A stretch of 64,000 nt of DNA from Psychrobacter arenosus (GCF_904848165.1 NZ_LR884459.1:620001-684000); one strand, 5' to 3'. Shown: positions 49,325 to 57,678, counted from the first letter of the stretch. Notes: generated by a model from the letters alone, not told the origin. Made by a program: numbers and translations.

Positions 49325-50539
49325 TTAGCCCTTAATACACATCACCTGCTTCAGCGTATGCACCACTTCCACCAAGTCGGACTGGTTGGCCATCACCTCG
49401 TCGATGTCTTTGTAAGCCCCAGGGATTTCATCTATCACGCCTTTGTCCTTACGACATTCGACGCCTTCAGTTTGTGCCTTTAGCTCATCAATGGTGAAGG
49501 CGCGCATCGCCTTACCTCGGCTCATCTTACGTCCTGCCCCATGCGAGCACGAGCAGAACGACTCATCATTACCAAGACCACGCACAATAAAGGACTTTGC
49601 GCCCATGGAGCCGGGAATGATACCAAGCTCGCCTGCGTAGGCACTAATCGCGCCCTTGCGGGTGACGAAGACTTGCTCACCGAAATGAACCTCTTCATTG
49701 ACGTAGTTGTGGTGGCAGTTGATGGCCTCTTTGGTTAATTGGAAACGTGGCAGTCCCGCTTGCGGGGATTGCAGCGCCTTGATGACCAAGCGCATCATCT
49801 CCTTGCGGTTTTCCATCGCGTAGTCCTGCGCCCATTCTACCGCCTCGACATAATCGGCAAAGCTGTCCGAGCCTTCTGCGAAATAAGACAAGTCTCTATC
49901 GGGGACATGACCAAAGCGCGATTGCCGTTCCTTTTTGGCGAGATTGATAAAGTACTGCCCGATACAATTGCCTAAACCGCGACTGCCGGAATGCAGCATA
50001 ACCCAGACGTCGTTATTTTCATCGAGGCACAGCTCGATAAAGTGATTGCCGCCGCCGAGGGTGCCCAACTGCTTAGCCCACGTACGCTCAAACCCTCTGA
50101 GCATCTTGATAAGGCCGGGATGCTTATCGGTGATTGGTTTCAATCGTTTTGCTAAGGGATCTAGCGTCGACATCTTGGCTTGGATTTGCTTATGCATATT
50201 AAAGCCGACGGGCACTTGCTGCTCGACCGCCAATCGTAGTGCTTTTAAGCTATCGGGTAAATCACTCGCGGTTAGCGATAAGCGCACGGCATTCATCCCG
50301 CAGCCGATATCAACGCCAACGGCTGCTGGGATAATCGCCGACTTGGTAGGAATCACGCTGCCGACGGTCGCGCCTTTGCCGACATGCACATCAGGCATCA
50401 CCGCAATGTGCGAATGGACAAACTCCAACTGGGCCAGATTACGCAGTTGCTGAATAGCGCCCTGCTCCACATCGGTGGTATAAATTTTGACCGGTACGCC
50501 GTGCTTGCCGCTAGTATTTAAAGTGAGTTGAATGCTCAT
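49325..50539 (-). CDS. rtcB: RNA-splicing ligase RtcB
   Basis: GTP- and Mn2+-dependent ligase joining 2',3'-cyclic phosphate (3'-phosphate) and 5'-OH RNA ends, for RNA repair. 404 aa, the compact bacterial type. Visible: AVMPDVHVGKGATVGSV, the metal cysteine in VGVDIGCGMNAV (Cys80), GGGNHFIE, HSGSRGLGN and the guanylylated His in CSCSHGAGRKMSR. No rtcA, rtcR, rsr or prfH lies alongside; neighbours are repeats and gene-poor DNA. Confidence 0.95.
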   Translation of the reverse strand: MSIQLTLNTSGKHGVPVKIYTTDVEQGAIQQLRNLAQLEFVHSHIAVMPDVHVGKGATVGSVIPTKSAIIPAAVGVDIGCGMNAVRLSLTASDLPDSLKALRLAVEQQVPVGFNMHKQIQAKMSTLDPLAKRLKPITDKHPGLIKMLRGFERTWAKQLGTLGGGNHFIELCLDENNDVWVMLHSGSRGLGNCIGQYFINLAKKERQSRFGHVPDRDLSYFAEGSDSFADYVEAVEWAQDYAMENRKEMMRLVIKALQSPQAGLPRFQLTKEAINCHHNYVNEEVHFGEQVFVTRKGAISAYAGELGIIPGSMGAKSFIVRGLGNDESFCSCSHGAGRKMSRGKAMRAFTIDELKAQTEGVECRKDKGVIDEIPGAYKDIDEVMANQSDLVEVVHTLKQVMCIKG

Positions 50540-50720
50540 GAGTTGTTTCTCAAAATTATTTTAATTTTATACGGTATTTATTTAAACCCACTCTTTATTA
50601 AATTTAGGCAATAGTCACCCATACTATTTAATTAAAAAATTAAACAGGATTTTAATAAATTATAGGCGTGAAAATACCGTGGTTTTATTTATCCCATTTA
50701 TAGGGCTTAATAAAACTTAG

Positions 50721-50900
50721 CTAGTTTCTATAGGGGAAGATATTTTTAAGAAATGGCAATGCTAATCGCAGCCCACTAGTCGTGACGGCCGTTGTAAAAG
50801 CTGTGAAGACAGACATTGGGAGGATTGCAGACATCGACGAAATATGTGAGACCAACGCCAGTGATGCGCCTAGGCCCACATGCAGATAGGCATTTGCGCG
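50721..50900 (-). pseudogene. Possible remnant of a membrane-protein gene
   Basis: A 59-codon frame that opens right after an in-frame stop and has no good start. It reads as a hydrophobic, Ala/Leu/Ser-rich segment (GLGASLALVSHISSMSAILP and on), like the end of a membrane protein. It lies 200 bases after the short frame at 51027-51101 on the same strand, and together they could be ends of one decayed gene. Base composition is higher in G+C than the flanking DNA. Confidence 0.25.
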
Positions 50901-51026
50901 CTAAAGTGACTTAGCACCGCATACTGGGTATTAGTGTCTCAAGGGTTGACTTAGGTAGGAGTAAAGCAATATTACAGAGGGGCTATGGGATTAAACGGTA
51001 TAGCGTACCGAAATCATAGCTGCTGC

Positions 51027-51101
51027 TTAGCCAAACCTTACCGAGGTCATCGTCGTGTCTTGCTCAATCTTTAAAAACGTCTTGCTATTTAGATAGGACA
51101 T
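51027..51101 (-). CDS. Short 24-codon frame with a strong ribosome site
   Basis: GGAGG lies 7 bases before the ATG, one of the best ribosome sites in the window. The product is MSYLNSKTFLKIEQDTTMTS followed by VRFG. It may be a real small protein, a leader peptide, or the surviving 5' end of a decayed gene. Confidence 0.3.
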   Translation of the reverse strand: MSYLNSKTFLKIEQDTTMTSVRFG

Positions 51102-51380
51102 AGTGATTCCTCCGTCGGTTATGGCTGGGCTTATAAAGATAAGCTAGCGAATTATGATGAGTCATTAACCTGGCCTGATGGCGCGAGTGGTTAATGAGTA
51201 AGTGCGGTAATAATAAACTTTTAAAATTAAATGTCAATATTATTTTTATATTTTATTTGAATATTAATTTAATTCTATGGCCCGCCTATTTATTTTTAAA
51301 ATAATTTTATTTATTTAATTAATTCCTATTTATTTATTTTTAAAACATTAAGATTAACTTTCCTTTTAAATCTTCCTCTA

Positions 51381-51412
51381 GCCCCTCCTTTGAGAAAGGA
51401 GGGGTAACTTTA
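51381..51412. repeat. Hairpin repeat, CCCCTCCTTT type
   Basis: CCCCTCCTTT-GAG-AAAGGAGGGG perfect 10-bp stem; similar in design to the hairpin at 49299. Confidence 0.7.
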
Positions 51413-51554
51413 TTTTAATACATTCTAGATAGGCTAGCAATTTCCTTCATCCCGTAGGTTCCTGGACCCACGCTACGTCTTCTCAGATAGAATGCAATAC
51501 ATATAAAATGAACTGTAAGAACGTCTTTTTAAAGGTAAATATCTTGTTCTAAAT

Positions 51555-51575
51555 GGTGCGTGGGACGCACCCTAC
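51555..51575. repeat. Intergenic repeat family C, copy 2
   Basis: GGTGCGTGGGACGCACC hairpin, one base different from copy 1. Confidence 0.8.
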
Positions 51576-51598
51576 TCTCAAGGTCATATATTAAACAT

Positions 51599-51622
51599 GT
51601 AGGCTGGCGCTTTAGCCCAGCA
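51599..51622. repeat. Intergenic repeat family D, copy 2
   Basis: Identical 24-base unit to copy 1 at 48890, same orientation. Confidence 0.8.
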
Positions 51623-51670
51623 TGGTTCCTCATATCCCCCCGTGGATTGCACCCACGCTACTTTTCATTC

Positions 51671-51700
51671 CGTGGGTTACGCTTCGCTAACCACACGCTA
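51671..51700. repeat. Intergenic repeat family B, copy 3
   Basis: 30 bases identical to copy 1 at 48303. Related CCCGTGG...CCACGC hairpins flank it at about 51637-51660 and 51718-51745. Confidence 0.85.
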
Positions 51701-51765
51701 CTTAAGTATATTTTCTCAACCCGAGAGTTGCACCCAAGCTACCTATACTCCTAACTTATCATGCA

Positions 51766-51801
51766 CAAAAAAATCGCTATCAGTAAGTACCAATAGCGAT
51801 T
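51766..51801 (-). terminator. Rho-independent terminator of the YeeE/YedE genes
   Basis: A 9-bp perfect stem AATCGCTAT / ATAGCGATT, 12-base loop, and seven T's on the minus strand, 60 bases after the stop codon. Confidence 0.92.
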
Positions 51802-51860
51802 GTATCTTTGCAGCCCCTCCTCGTAAAAGAAGGTTTAGGCAAGATGCCTCTAGGCTAAGC

Positions 51861-52295
51861 TTAACTCTTTACCGTCTTAGCATGTACCCAATAGCCCACT
51901 AGCATAGCCGCAAGGAATAATATGGCCTCAGAATAGCCTGCTAATGCAGTGACCAATGCGGGTGCTGGGCAAAAGCCTAACATACCCCAACCAATACCGA
52001 ATAGCATACTACCAATGATTAATTTTGGCGTGATTTGGGTAGCCGTGGGTAAGGCGATTTCATCACCGTTAAGCGCAGGCTGATTATTACGGATACGCTG
52101 CTTGACGTAAAAGAACGCCGGCATGGCCACCGCAATTGCCGCTCCCATCACCAATCCTAGCGAAGGGTCCCAACGGTCGAATACCCGTAGGAATGCCACC
52201 ACTTTATTAGGGTCTACCATCTGCGCGATAATAAGACCGATGCCAAAAACCATCCCAGCGATAAGGCTGATAACGAGGGTCATTGTCCGATTCAT
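51861..52295 (-). CDS. YeeE/YedE-type half transporter (DUF6691 type)
   Basis: 144 aa with four hydrophobic helices and GMLGFCPAPALVTALAG, the cysteine motif of the YeeE/YedE sulfur-transport family. It is one of a split pair; the partner lies 29 bases upstream on the same strand. Pairs like this are thought to move thiosulfate or other reduced sulfur compounds across the inner membrane. Downstream of the ArsR gene at 52922. Confidence 0.88.
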   Translation of the reverse strand: MNRTMTLVISLIAGMVFGIGLIIAQMVDPNKVVAFLRVFDRWDPSLGLVMGAAIAVAMPAFFYVKQRIRNNQPALNGDEIALPTATQITPKLIIGSMLFGIGWGMLGFCPAPALVTALAGYSEAILFLAAMLVGYWVHAKTVKS

Positions 52296-52324
52296 AGTAA
52301 GTCTCCTAGGGTCTTATAATGACC

Positions 52325-52753
52325 TTATAACAACGCAAATAGCGAGGCCGTCGCCACACCACCAATCATAAAAGTAACCGTCGCCGCTATTGAGCGCGTT
52401 GACAACCGTGAGATACCGCAAACCCCATGACCACTCGTGCAACCTGAGCCAAGACGGGTGCCATAGCCGACTAAGAGACCCGCTAAAATAATGCGCCAAA
52501 GAGGCTGATCAATGGTGAATTCTGGGAAACCCACTGTCAGAGCATAGCCCCAAGTTGCTAGCGCCATCCCTAAGATAAAAGTCAATTGCCAGCTGAGTTT
52601 GGGCAGTTGCTTAAGCATGCTGCTGGTGATACCGCTGACACCGAGGATACGGCCAATACCGACGATAAGAATAGCCGCTGCTAAACCAATTAAAGCACCG
52701 CCAAGCAAGGCACTACCCGGCGTAAAATTCGCAAAATTTATCCAAGTGTCCAT
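52325..52753 (-). CDS. YeeE/YedE-type half transporter
   Basis: 142 aa, four hydrophobic helices. The conserved GSGCTSGHGVCGISRLS motif carries the two cysteines of the YeeE/YedE family. Together with the downstream gene (29-base gap) it makes a full-size transporter. The ArsR gene about 170 bases upstream probably controls it. Confidence 0.9.
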   Translation of the reverse strand: MDTWINFANFTPGSALLGGALIGLAAAILIVGIGRILGVSGITSSMLKQLPKLSWQLTFILGMALATWGYALTVGFPEFTIDQPLWRIILAGLLVGYGTRLGSGCTSGHGVCGISRLSTRSIAATVTFMIGGVATASLFALL

Positions 52754-52921
52754 GCGCCCTCCTAATAGAGCGTAAAATAATAGTAAGTCTGGGGATTGAA
52801 GGTATAAGGCTAAGACTTAACCACTCAAAGCGGTTGGCTCTGAGCTGAGCTGAGCAGCTAAGCTAATGACTGACTTTTGCAGATGGCCGCAGTGTCTTAA
52901 CACCGCCCTTAAAGCTAGTGA

Positions 52922-53272
52922 TTAAGCTTCTTTGGCAGGACCACAAAAGCGCTGATAGAGCACTTCCATCACTGCCATCGCATCCTCGCTAGCAATGCTG
53001 TAGTAAATTTGACGGCCTTCGCGACGAGTTGCCACTAAATCGTTGTCGCGCAGTTTGCCCAATTGCTGAGATAAGCTCGGCTGTTTAATACCCGTTAAAG
53101 TCTCCAGCTCTTGCACGCAAGCCTCGCCTTGTACCAGTTGACAAAGCAGCAGTAAGCGATCGGGATGCGACAATAACTTAAGCAAGTTTGAAGCCTCTGT
53201 CGCAGCAGCTTTTAATTGCTCAAAATCAATTTCGGCAGCAGGTGCTGCAGCAGCAAGAGTAGACGAAGTCAT
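52922..53272 (-). CDS. ArsR family sulfur-responsive repressor (BigR/YgaV type)
   Basis: 116 aa from the ATG at 53272 (AGGA upstream; an earlier in-frame ATG at 53305 lacks one). Winged helix with LLKLLSHPDRLLLLCQLVQGEACVQELE and the recognition helix KQPSLSQQLGKLRDNDLV. Cys44 and Cys110 are 66 residues apart, the same spacing as the persulfide-sensing pair of BigR and SqrR. No metal-binding ELCVCDL motif is present. It should repress the two YeeE/YedE genes and be released by persulfide; this is inferred from the family. Confidence 0.88.
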   Translation of the reverse strand: MTSSTLAAAAPAAEIDFEQLKAAATEASNLLKLLSHPDRLLLLCQLVQGEACVQELETLTGIKQPSLSQQLGKLRDNDLVATRREGRQIYYSIASEDAMAVMEVLYQRFCGPAKEA

Positions 53273-53454
53273 GGTGGCTATTCCTATAAATGGAGCTATG
53301 AACACGGTGGAGCGCTATATTAATAGGCTACTGCCTGATAATAAAGAAAAATCACAGGTTCAAATACAATATAAATGATTATAGCTAATTATAACATTAA
53401 ATATTATATAAATTTGTATATTGTTAGATATTTATTTTCAGTTAACGTTTAGGG

Positions 53455-54345
53455 TCAAGCATTTTCAGTAATGCCTTGCACATAATCCACGCACAAGTCA
53501 GAAAAAGCCTGGGCCTGTGGCGAGATGCTTTTGCCCGCATTGCTGAATATCCCAATTTGTCGTTGCAATGCAGGCTCTAACAGAGGCAGCCAAACCAAGG
53601 TGGGCTCATGGGCTGGAAAAGCCAATTTAGGCAGCGTGGTGATACCCAGTCCGTGGTTGAGTAAAGAAAATAGCGAGGTGATATTTTCTACAACATATCT
53701 TGGTTTCTGATTCAGCTCTTGTGCCGCTGTGCCCTCCAATAGACGACAAGTCCCATTATAGATAAAAGGCTGCGCTACTAAATCTTGCCAAGTCACCCCA
53801 TTGGCAAATTGAGCCAAAGGATGATCGATGGTGCAAACTACCCCTACGGGATCGGATAACAAATAGCGAAAGTCTATTTCAGCCGAAGCTACTGACGTAT
53901 AGTTGCCGAGCGCAATATCTACCTCTCCTGCCAGCAGCCGCCTAGTAACGCCAACGGAACTGTCATCGACTAAACTGACCTCGACATTGGGATAGCGTTT
54001 AGAGTATTCGGCTAAGACATTCGGTATCAGCTTAGTCGCCAGTGAAGGCACGCTAGCGATACGCACCTTACCCTGTTCACCAATGGCAGCCGCCTTTAAA
54101 TCGGTCTCTAATATCTCATAAGAGGTCATAAACTGCTGAATTTTCACTAGGCATACCTCGCCAAAAGGCGTCAGTGTCGCCTTATTGCCGCGCTCAAATA
54201 AACGTTGCCCTAAAGTCTCCTCTAAAGCCTTGATTGATGAGGATAAAGACGCTTGTGACCGATTGGCTTTCGTCGATGCTGCTCGAAACCCCCCTTCTGC
54301 TACCACCAGTAAAAAATGCCGCAATTGCTGTAATTTTATATTCAT
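53455..54345 (-). CDS. LysR family regulator of the 54.5-62.1 kb gene set
   Basis: 296 aa: winged HTH (residues 1-62, with FRAASTKANRSQASLSSSIKALEETLG) and a LysR ligand-binding domain (about 90-290). It is divergent from the RidA gene, and the 198-base space holds two palindromes with GATAG/CTATC arms, suitable for a LysR tetramer. Likely regulates the catabolic genes to its right; ligand unknown. Confidence 0.9.
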   Translation of the reverse strand: MNIKLQQLRHFLLVVAEGGFRAASTKANRSQASLSSSIKALEETLGQRLFERGNKATLTPFGEVCLVKIQQFMTSYEILETDLKAAAIGEQGKVRIASVPSLATKLIPNVLAEYSKRYPNVEVSLVDDSSVGVTRRLLAGEVDIALGNYTSVASAEIDFRYLLSDPVGVVCTIDHPLAQFANGVTWQDLVAQPFIYNGTCRLLEGTAAQELNQKPRYVVENITSLFSLLNHGLGITTLPKLAFPAHEPTLVWLPLLEPALQRQIGIFSNAGKSISPQAQAFSDLCVDYVQGITENA

Positions 54346-54368
54346 AAACCTCTCTTTTATCTGGCTTA

Positions 54369-54412
54369 GATAGCGCTATCATCTCGTAGTGACTGATAGA
54401 TAAAATCTATCA
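54369..54412. promoter_or_regulatory. Two GATAG-armed palindromes, candidate LysR operator
   Basis: A 12-bp perfect palindrome GATAGCGCTATC (54369-54380) and a 19-base palindrome TGATAGAT-AAA-ATCTATCA (54394-54412) share the same half-site. The second contains the LysR T-N11-A pattern. They lie 24-67 bases before the LysR start and 132-175 bases before ridA. Confidence 0.6.
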
Positions 54413-54543
54413 TAATTAAAATATAACTTGTTAGATTTATCACTTACTGTGGCGTAGCATACAGGGTAATCCTCAAGCACTTCTATTAATATTGACGCTA
54501 ATAGCAAGCATGGACGAGGTAATAATATAATCAGGATGCCCCC

Positions 54544-54942
54544 ATGAGCAACACAACCCCAAAAAAGACCCCCGTGAAGACCTCTCTTTATGCTTCCAAG
54601 GCCCCTTTAGAATGGGCAGTGACCAGCCAAGGGACGCTTTACACCGCACAGATTCCTATCGATGAAACCGGCAATGTGGTCGCAGGTGGTATCGAGCCAC
54701 AAACGCGGCAGACTTTCGAAAATCTAAAACACACACTAGCTTGCGCAGGCGAAGATATGGATTCGGTGCTGCAAGTCTTAATCTATGTCACGGATCGCAG
54801 CTATCTAACTACAGTCAACCAAGTTTATGCCGAATACTTCACGCCACCGTATCCTAATCGCGCGGCGATGGTAGTGGCTGGGCTCGCCCGCGAAGAAATG
54901 TTGGTGGAGTTTGTAGTCTATGCTGCGACGGCCACGCCTTAA
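54544..54942 (+). CDS. RidA family (enamine/imine deaminase) protein
   Basis: 132 aa trimeric RidA/YjgF fold. Conserved YTAQIPIDETGNVVAGGIEPQTRQTFENLK, VLIYVTD, and the substrate-binding Arg in PYPNRAAMVVAGL, with the VEFVVYA end. RidA proteins hydrolyse reactive enamines and imines to ketones and ammonia. Placed first in the catabolic set, so it probably clears or converts an enamine intermediate of that pathway rather than being the housekeeping copy. AGGA precedes the ATG. Confidence 0.9.
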   Translation: MSNTTPKKTPVKTSLYASKAPLEWAVTSQGTLYTAQIPIDETGNVVAGGIEPQTRQTFENLKHTLACAGEDMDSVLQVLIYVTDRSYLTTVNQVYAEYFTPPYPNRAAMVVAGLAREEMLVEFVVYAATATP

Positions 54943-55074
54943 GCCAGCAACCAGCCAATAAACAAAACCAGGCAATAAACTTTTCGCAAATAACCTTATA
55001 TTTTTAATAGCTCCTTATTTTATTTTTAACAGTCTTTGATTTATTTTAATTCACTTTTAGCAATAGGACTTTTT

Positions 55075-56529
55075 ATGACCACGCACCCTACTGAAAACGC
55101 CCTCTATATCAATGGCGAATGGCGCACAGGCGACCACACTGTCACCAATATTAACCCCTCTGACATCAGCGAAATCATTGGCGAGTATGCGCAAGGCAAT
55201 GCTGAGCATGTACAAGAAGCCATAGCAGCGGCCCGTCAAGCACAACCGCTGTGGGAACGCACGCCTATGGAGCGCAAGCAAGCCATTTTGCAGGCTATCG
55301 GGGATGAAATGATCGCCCGCTGTGATGAGCTGGGTCGCCTATTGTCTCGTGAAGAAGGCAAACCCTTTGCTGAAGGTCGCGGTGAAATCTATCGTGCAGG
55401 CCAGTTTTTTCATTATTTTGCCGCTGAAGTATTGCGCCAAATGGGCGATCTCGCAGACTCAGTAAGAGCCGGCGTGAAGGTCGAGGTGACCCGTGAAGCT
55501 GTGGGTGTTGTGGCGATTATTTCCCCTTGGAACTTCCCTACCGCCACTGCCGTTTGGAAGATTGCTCCAGCACTTGCTTTTGGCAACAGTGTCATCTGGA
55601 AGCCGGCTAACCTCACTCCAGCCAGCGCCGTCGCCATGACCGAAATCATTCATCGTCATGGTCTGCCACCGGGTACATTTAACTTGGTATTGGGCAGTGG
55701 CAGTAGCGTCGGTGATGCTTTGATTAACTCGCCAGATATCGACGCGGTTAGCTTTACCGGCTCAGTACCTACGGGTCGCAAAGTCGCTGCCGCAACGGCG
55801 CCTAACTTTGTACGCTGCCAGCTTGAAATGGGCAGTAAAAATGCTTTAGTCATCGCCAACGACGCCGATTTAGAAATCGCTATCCAAGCGACTATCGCAG
55901 GCTCTTTTTCAGGCGCTGGGCAGAAGTGTACCGCCTCCTCGCGCTTACTGGTCATGGACAGCATCTATGATGAATACGTTGAGCTGCTTACAGAGCGTAT
56001 GAAAGGCCTAAAAGTTGGTCATGCGTTAGAGGACGGTGTCTTTATGGGACCGGTTGTCGATGACAAACAGTTGGCTGCCAACCTACAGTGGATTGATCGT
56101 GCCAAAGCACTGGGTGCGACACTTGCGCACGGTGGCGAGCGCCTCGATATGCCCCATGAAGGCTACTACATGGCTCCTACCCTATTCGTTGATACGCAAA
56201 ACGACTGGGATATCAACCAAGAAGAAGTGTTTGCCCCGCTCGCCTGCGTCATCCGTATTGAAGATGATATCGAAGAGGCCATCGCCTTAACCAATGCCAC
56301 TCGTTTTGGTTTGACCGGCGGCATCATCACCCAGAGCTTGCGCAACAGTGCTTTGTTTAAAGAGCAAGTCCAAGCCGGCTGTACGATGGTTAACCTTGCT
56401 ACAGCAGGAACCGATTATCACGTGCCGTTTGGCGGTCGTAAGTCATCGAGCTTTGGTCCGCGCGAGCAAGGTCAGTACGCCAAAGAGTTTTACACAGTCG
56501 TCAAAACTTCATATCAACGCGCTTATTAA
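55075..56529 (+). CDS. Aldehyde dehydrogenase, alpha-ketoglutarate-semialdehyde type
   Basis: 484 aa from the ATG at 55075 (AGGA 6 bases before; the frame is open 13 codons further). NAD(P)-dependent ALDH with ISPWNFPTATAVWKIAPALAFGN, FTGSVPTGR, catalytic Glu in LEMGSKNAL and catalytic Cys in SGAGQKCTASSRLL. The C-terminal NLATAGTDYHVPFGGRKSSS with GPREQGQYAKEFYT resembles bacterial 2,5-dioxopentanoate (alpha-ketoglutarate semialdehyde) dehydrogenases. In this set it would oxidise a dicarboxylate semialdehyde; the exact aldehyde is inferred. Confidence 0.9.
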   Translation: MTTHPTENALYINGEWRTGDHTVTNINPSDISEIIGEYAQGNAEHVQEAIAAARQAQPLWERTPMERKQAILQAIGDEMIARCDELGRLLSREEGKPFAEGRGEIYRAGQFFHYFAAEVLRQMGDLADSVRAGVKVEVTREAVGVVAIISPWNFPTATAVWKIAPALAFGNSVIWKPANLTPASAVAMTEIIHRHGLPPGTFNLVLGSGSSVGDALINSPDIDAVSFTGSVPTGRKVAAATAPNFVRCQLEMGSKNALVIANDADLEIAIQATIAGSFSGAGQKCTASSRLLVMDSIYDEYVELLTERMKGLKVGHALEDGVFMGPVVDDKQLAANLQWIDRAKALGATLAHGGERLDMPHEGYYMAPTLFVDTQNDWDINQEEVFAPLACVIRIEDDIEEAIALTNATRFGLTGGIITQSLRNSALFKEQVQAGCTMVNLATAGTDYHVPFGGRKSSSFGPREQGQYAKEFYTVVKTSYQRAY

Positions 56530-56543
56530 GCTATTGGCTAGAC

Positions 56544-56585
56544 CGTCAGTTAAAGAGCGTCGGTTAAAGAGCGTCAGTTAAAGAC
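56544..56585 (+). repeat. Three 14-base tandem repeats
   Basis: CGTCAGTTAAAGAG, CGTCGGTTAAAGAG and CGTCAGTTAAAGAC follow each other without gaps between the aldehyde dehydrogenase stop and the dipeptidase-like gene. They could be an upstream regulatory repeat or replication slippage. Confidence 0.8.
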
Positions 56586-56624
56586 AATCAGGATGTGGCC
56601 GGCAACGGCCTATAGGGACATATT

Positions 56625-57659
56625 ATGTATCAGCAGCACACCGTCATTGATGGATTGCAGTATAGCAACTGGACACGCGAGTATTTCTTAATGCTGCAAG
56701 CCAGTGGTATCCACGCCGTCCATGCCACCTTGGTTTACCACGAAGACGCCCGCGCCACCTTGACGCGCTTCGCTGAGTGGGATGCTCGCTTTGAGCGCAA
56801 CGCCGATATTATCATGCCCATATATTCGGTAGCCGATATCGCACAGGCCAAAGCTCAAGGCAAAGTGGGTATCTTATTTGGCGCACAAAATTGCTCACCC
56901 ATCGATGATGAAATCGGCCTAGTTAGCGTGATGCGCCGACAAGGACTGCTCATTATGCAGCTCACTTATAACAACCAAAGTCTACTGGCTACGGGCTGTT
57001 ATGAGCAAAACGACACCGGTATCACCCGTTTTGGTCGGCAGGTCATCCGTGAAATGAACCGCGTGGGCATGATTATCGATATGTCACATAGCGCTGAGCG
57101 TTCCACGCTAGAGGCCATCGAGCTATCCGAGCGCCCTATCTGTATCAGCCATGCCAACCCTACTTTTGCTCACGATGCGCTGCGCAATAAATCGGACACC
57201 GTGATTAAAGCTCTGTGCGCCAAAGGCGGCTTGCTCGGCTTTAGTCTCTATCCTTTTCATCTGCCCAATGGTAGCGACTGCCGCCTAGAAGATTTCTGCA
57301 GCATGGTAGCCCGCACCGCCGACATGGTAGGTGTGCAGCACTTAGGTATTGGTAGTGACTTGTGTCTGAATCAACCGACCGCTGTCCTCGAATGGATGCG
57401 TAATGGTCGCTGGTCCAAAGACATGGATTATGGCGAAGGCTCAGCCAGTAACGCTGGCTGGCCGGACTCGCTCCCTTGGTTTGCGGGCAAGTCAGGGATG
57501 GAAAACATTTATAACGGACTGTTAAAGACAGGCTTTTCAGATGCTGAAGCCGGTCAAATTATTGGCGGCAATTGGGTAGATTTTTTACAACAATCGCTGA
57601 CCCCTATGACTGAGCTTAATCAAGCTCATAACCTTATGCCAATGAGCGCCGATGCCTAA
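56625..57659 (+). CDS. Membrane-dipeptidase (M19)-like protein with missing metal ligands
   Basis: 344-aa TIM-barrel protein of the renal dipeptidase family. His155 (IDMSHSA), His176 (CISHANP) and Asp245 (IGSDL) are kept. The N-terminal His-x-Asp pair is replaced: the motif is DGLQYSNW (Leu11, Tyr13) in place of DGHNDLP, and the bridging Glu region reads ILFGAQN near residue 86. From memory, a similar DGL..SNW subfamily occurs beside glycine-betaine catabolism genes in Pseudomonas, also without known function. It is unlikely to be an ordinary dipeptidase. AGGGA precedes the ATG. Confidence 0.85.
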   Translation: MYQQHTVIDGLQYSNWTREYFLMLQASGIHAVHATLVYHEDARATLTRFAEWDARFERNADIIMPIYSVADIAQAKAQGKVGILFGAQNCSPIDDEIGLVSVMRRQGLLIMQLTYNNQSLLATGCYEQNDTGITRFGRQVIREMNRVGMIIDMSHSAERSTLEAIELSERPICISHANPTFAHDALRNKSDTVIKALCAKGGLLGFSLYPFHLPNGSDCRLEDFCSMVARTADMVGVQHLGIGSDLCLNQPTAVLEWMRNGRWSKDMDYGEGSASNAGWPDSLPWFAGKSGMENIYNGLLKTGFSDAEAGQIIGGNWVDFLQQSLTPMTELNQAHNLMPMSADA

Positions 57660-57678
57660 CTAAGTCGTGCTTAGTTTT
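57658..57678 (+). terminator. Weak hairpin after the dipeptidase-like gene
   Basis: AACTAAG / CTTAGTT stem, 5-base loop, followed by TTAG. Too weak for a certain terminator; may attenuate read-through to the BCCT gene. Confidence 0.35.

Larger units (their letters stand above)
50540..51860. other. Gene-poor region upstream of rtcB
   Basis: 1.3 kb with no gene of normal size. From left to right: AT-rich DNA, a possible gene fossil (50721-50900), a 24-codon frame with a strong ribosome site (51027-51101), very AT-rich DNA (51220-51360), then a second cluster of hairpin repeats (51380-51760) and the terminator of the sulfur-transport genes. The rtcB promoter should be in the left part. Confidence 0.55.

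Noticed and set aside
50740..51120. Y RNA or tRNA-like RNA linked to rtcB
   Set aside because: No T-arm-like GGTTC...GA sequence or paired acceptor ends could be found on either strand.
51560..51902. Plus-strand frames of 64 and 86 codons
   Set aside because: They consist of translated hairpin repeats and the antisense of the sulfur-transport gene.
53401..53430. TTGTATATTG between the ArsR and LysR genes as a second HutC site
   Set aside because: Only one half of the palindrome matches, in very AT-rich DNA.
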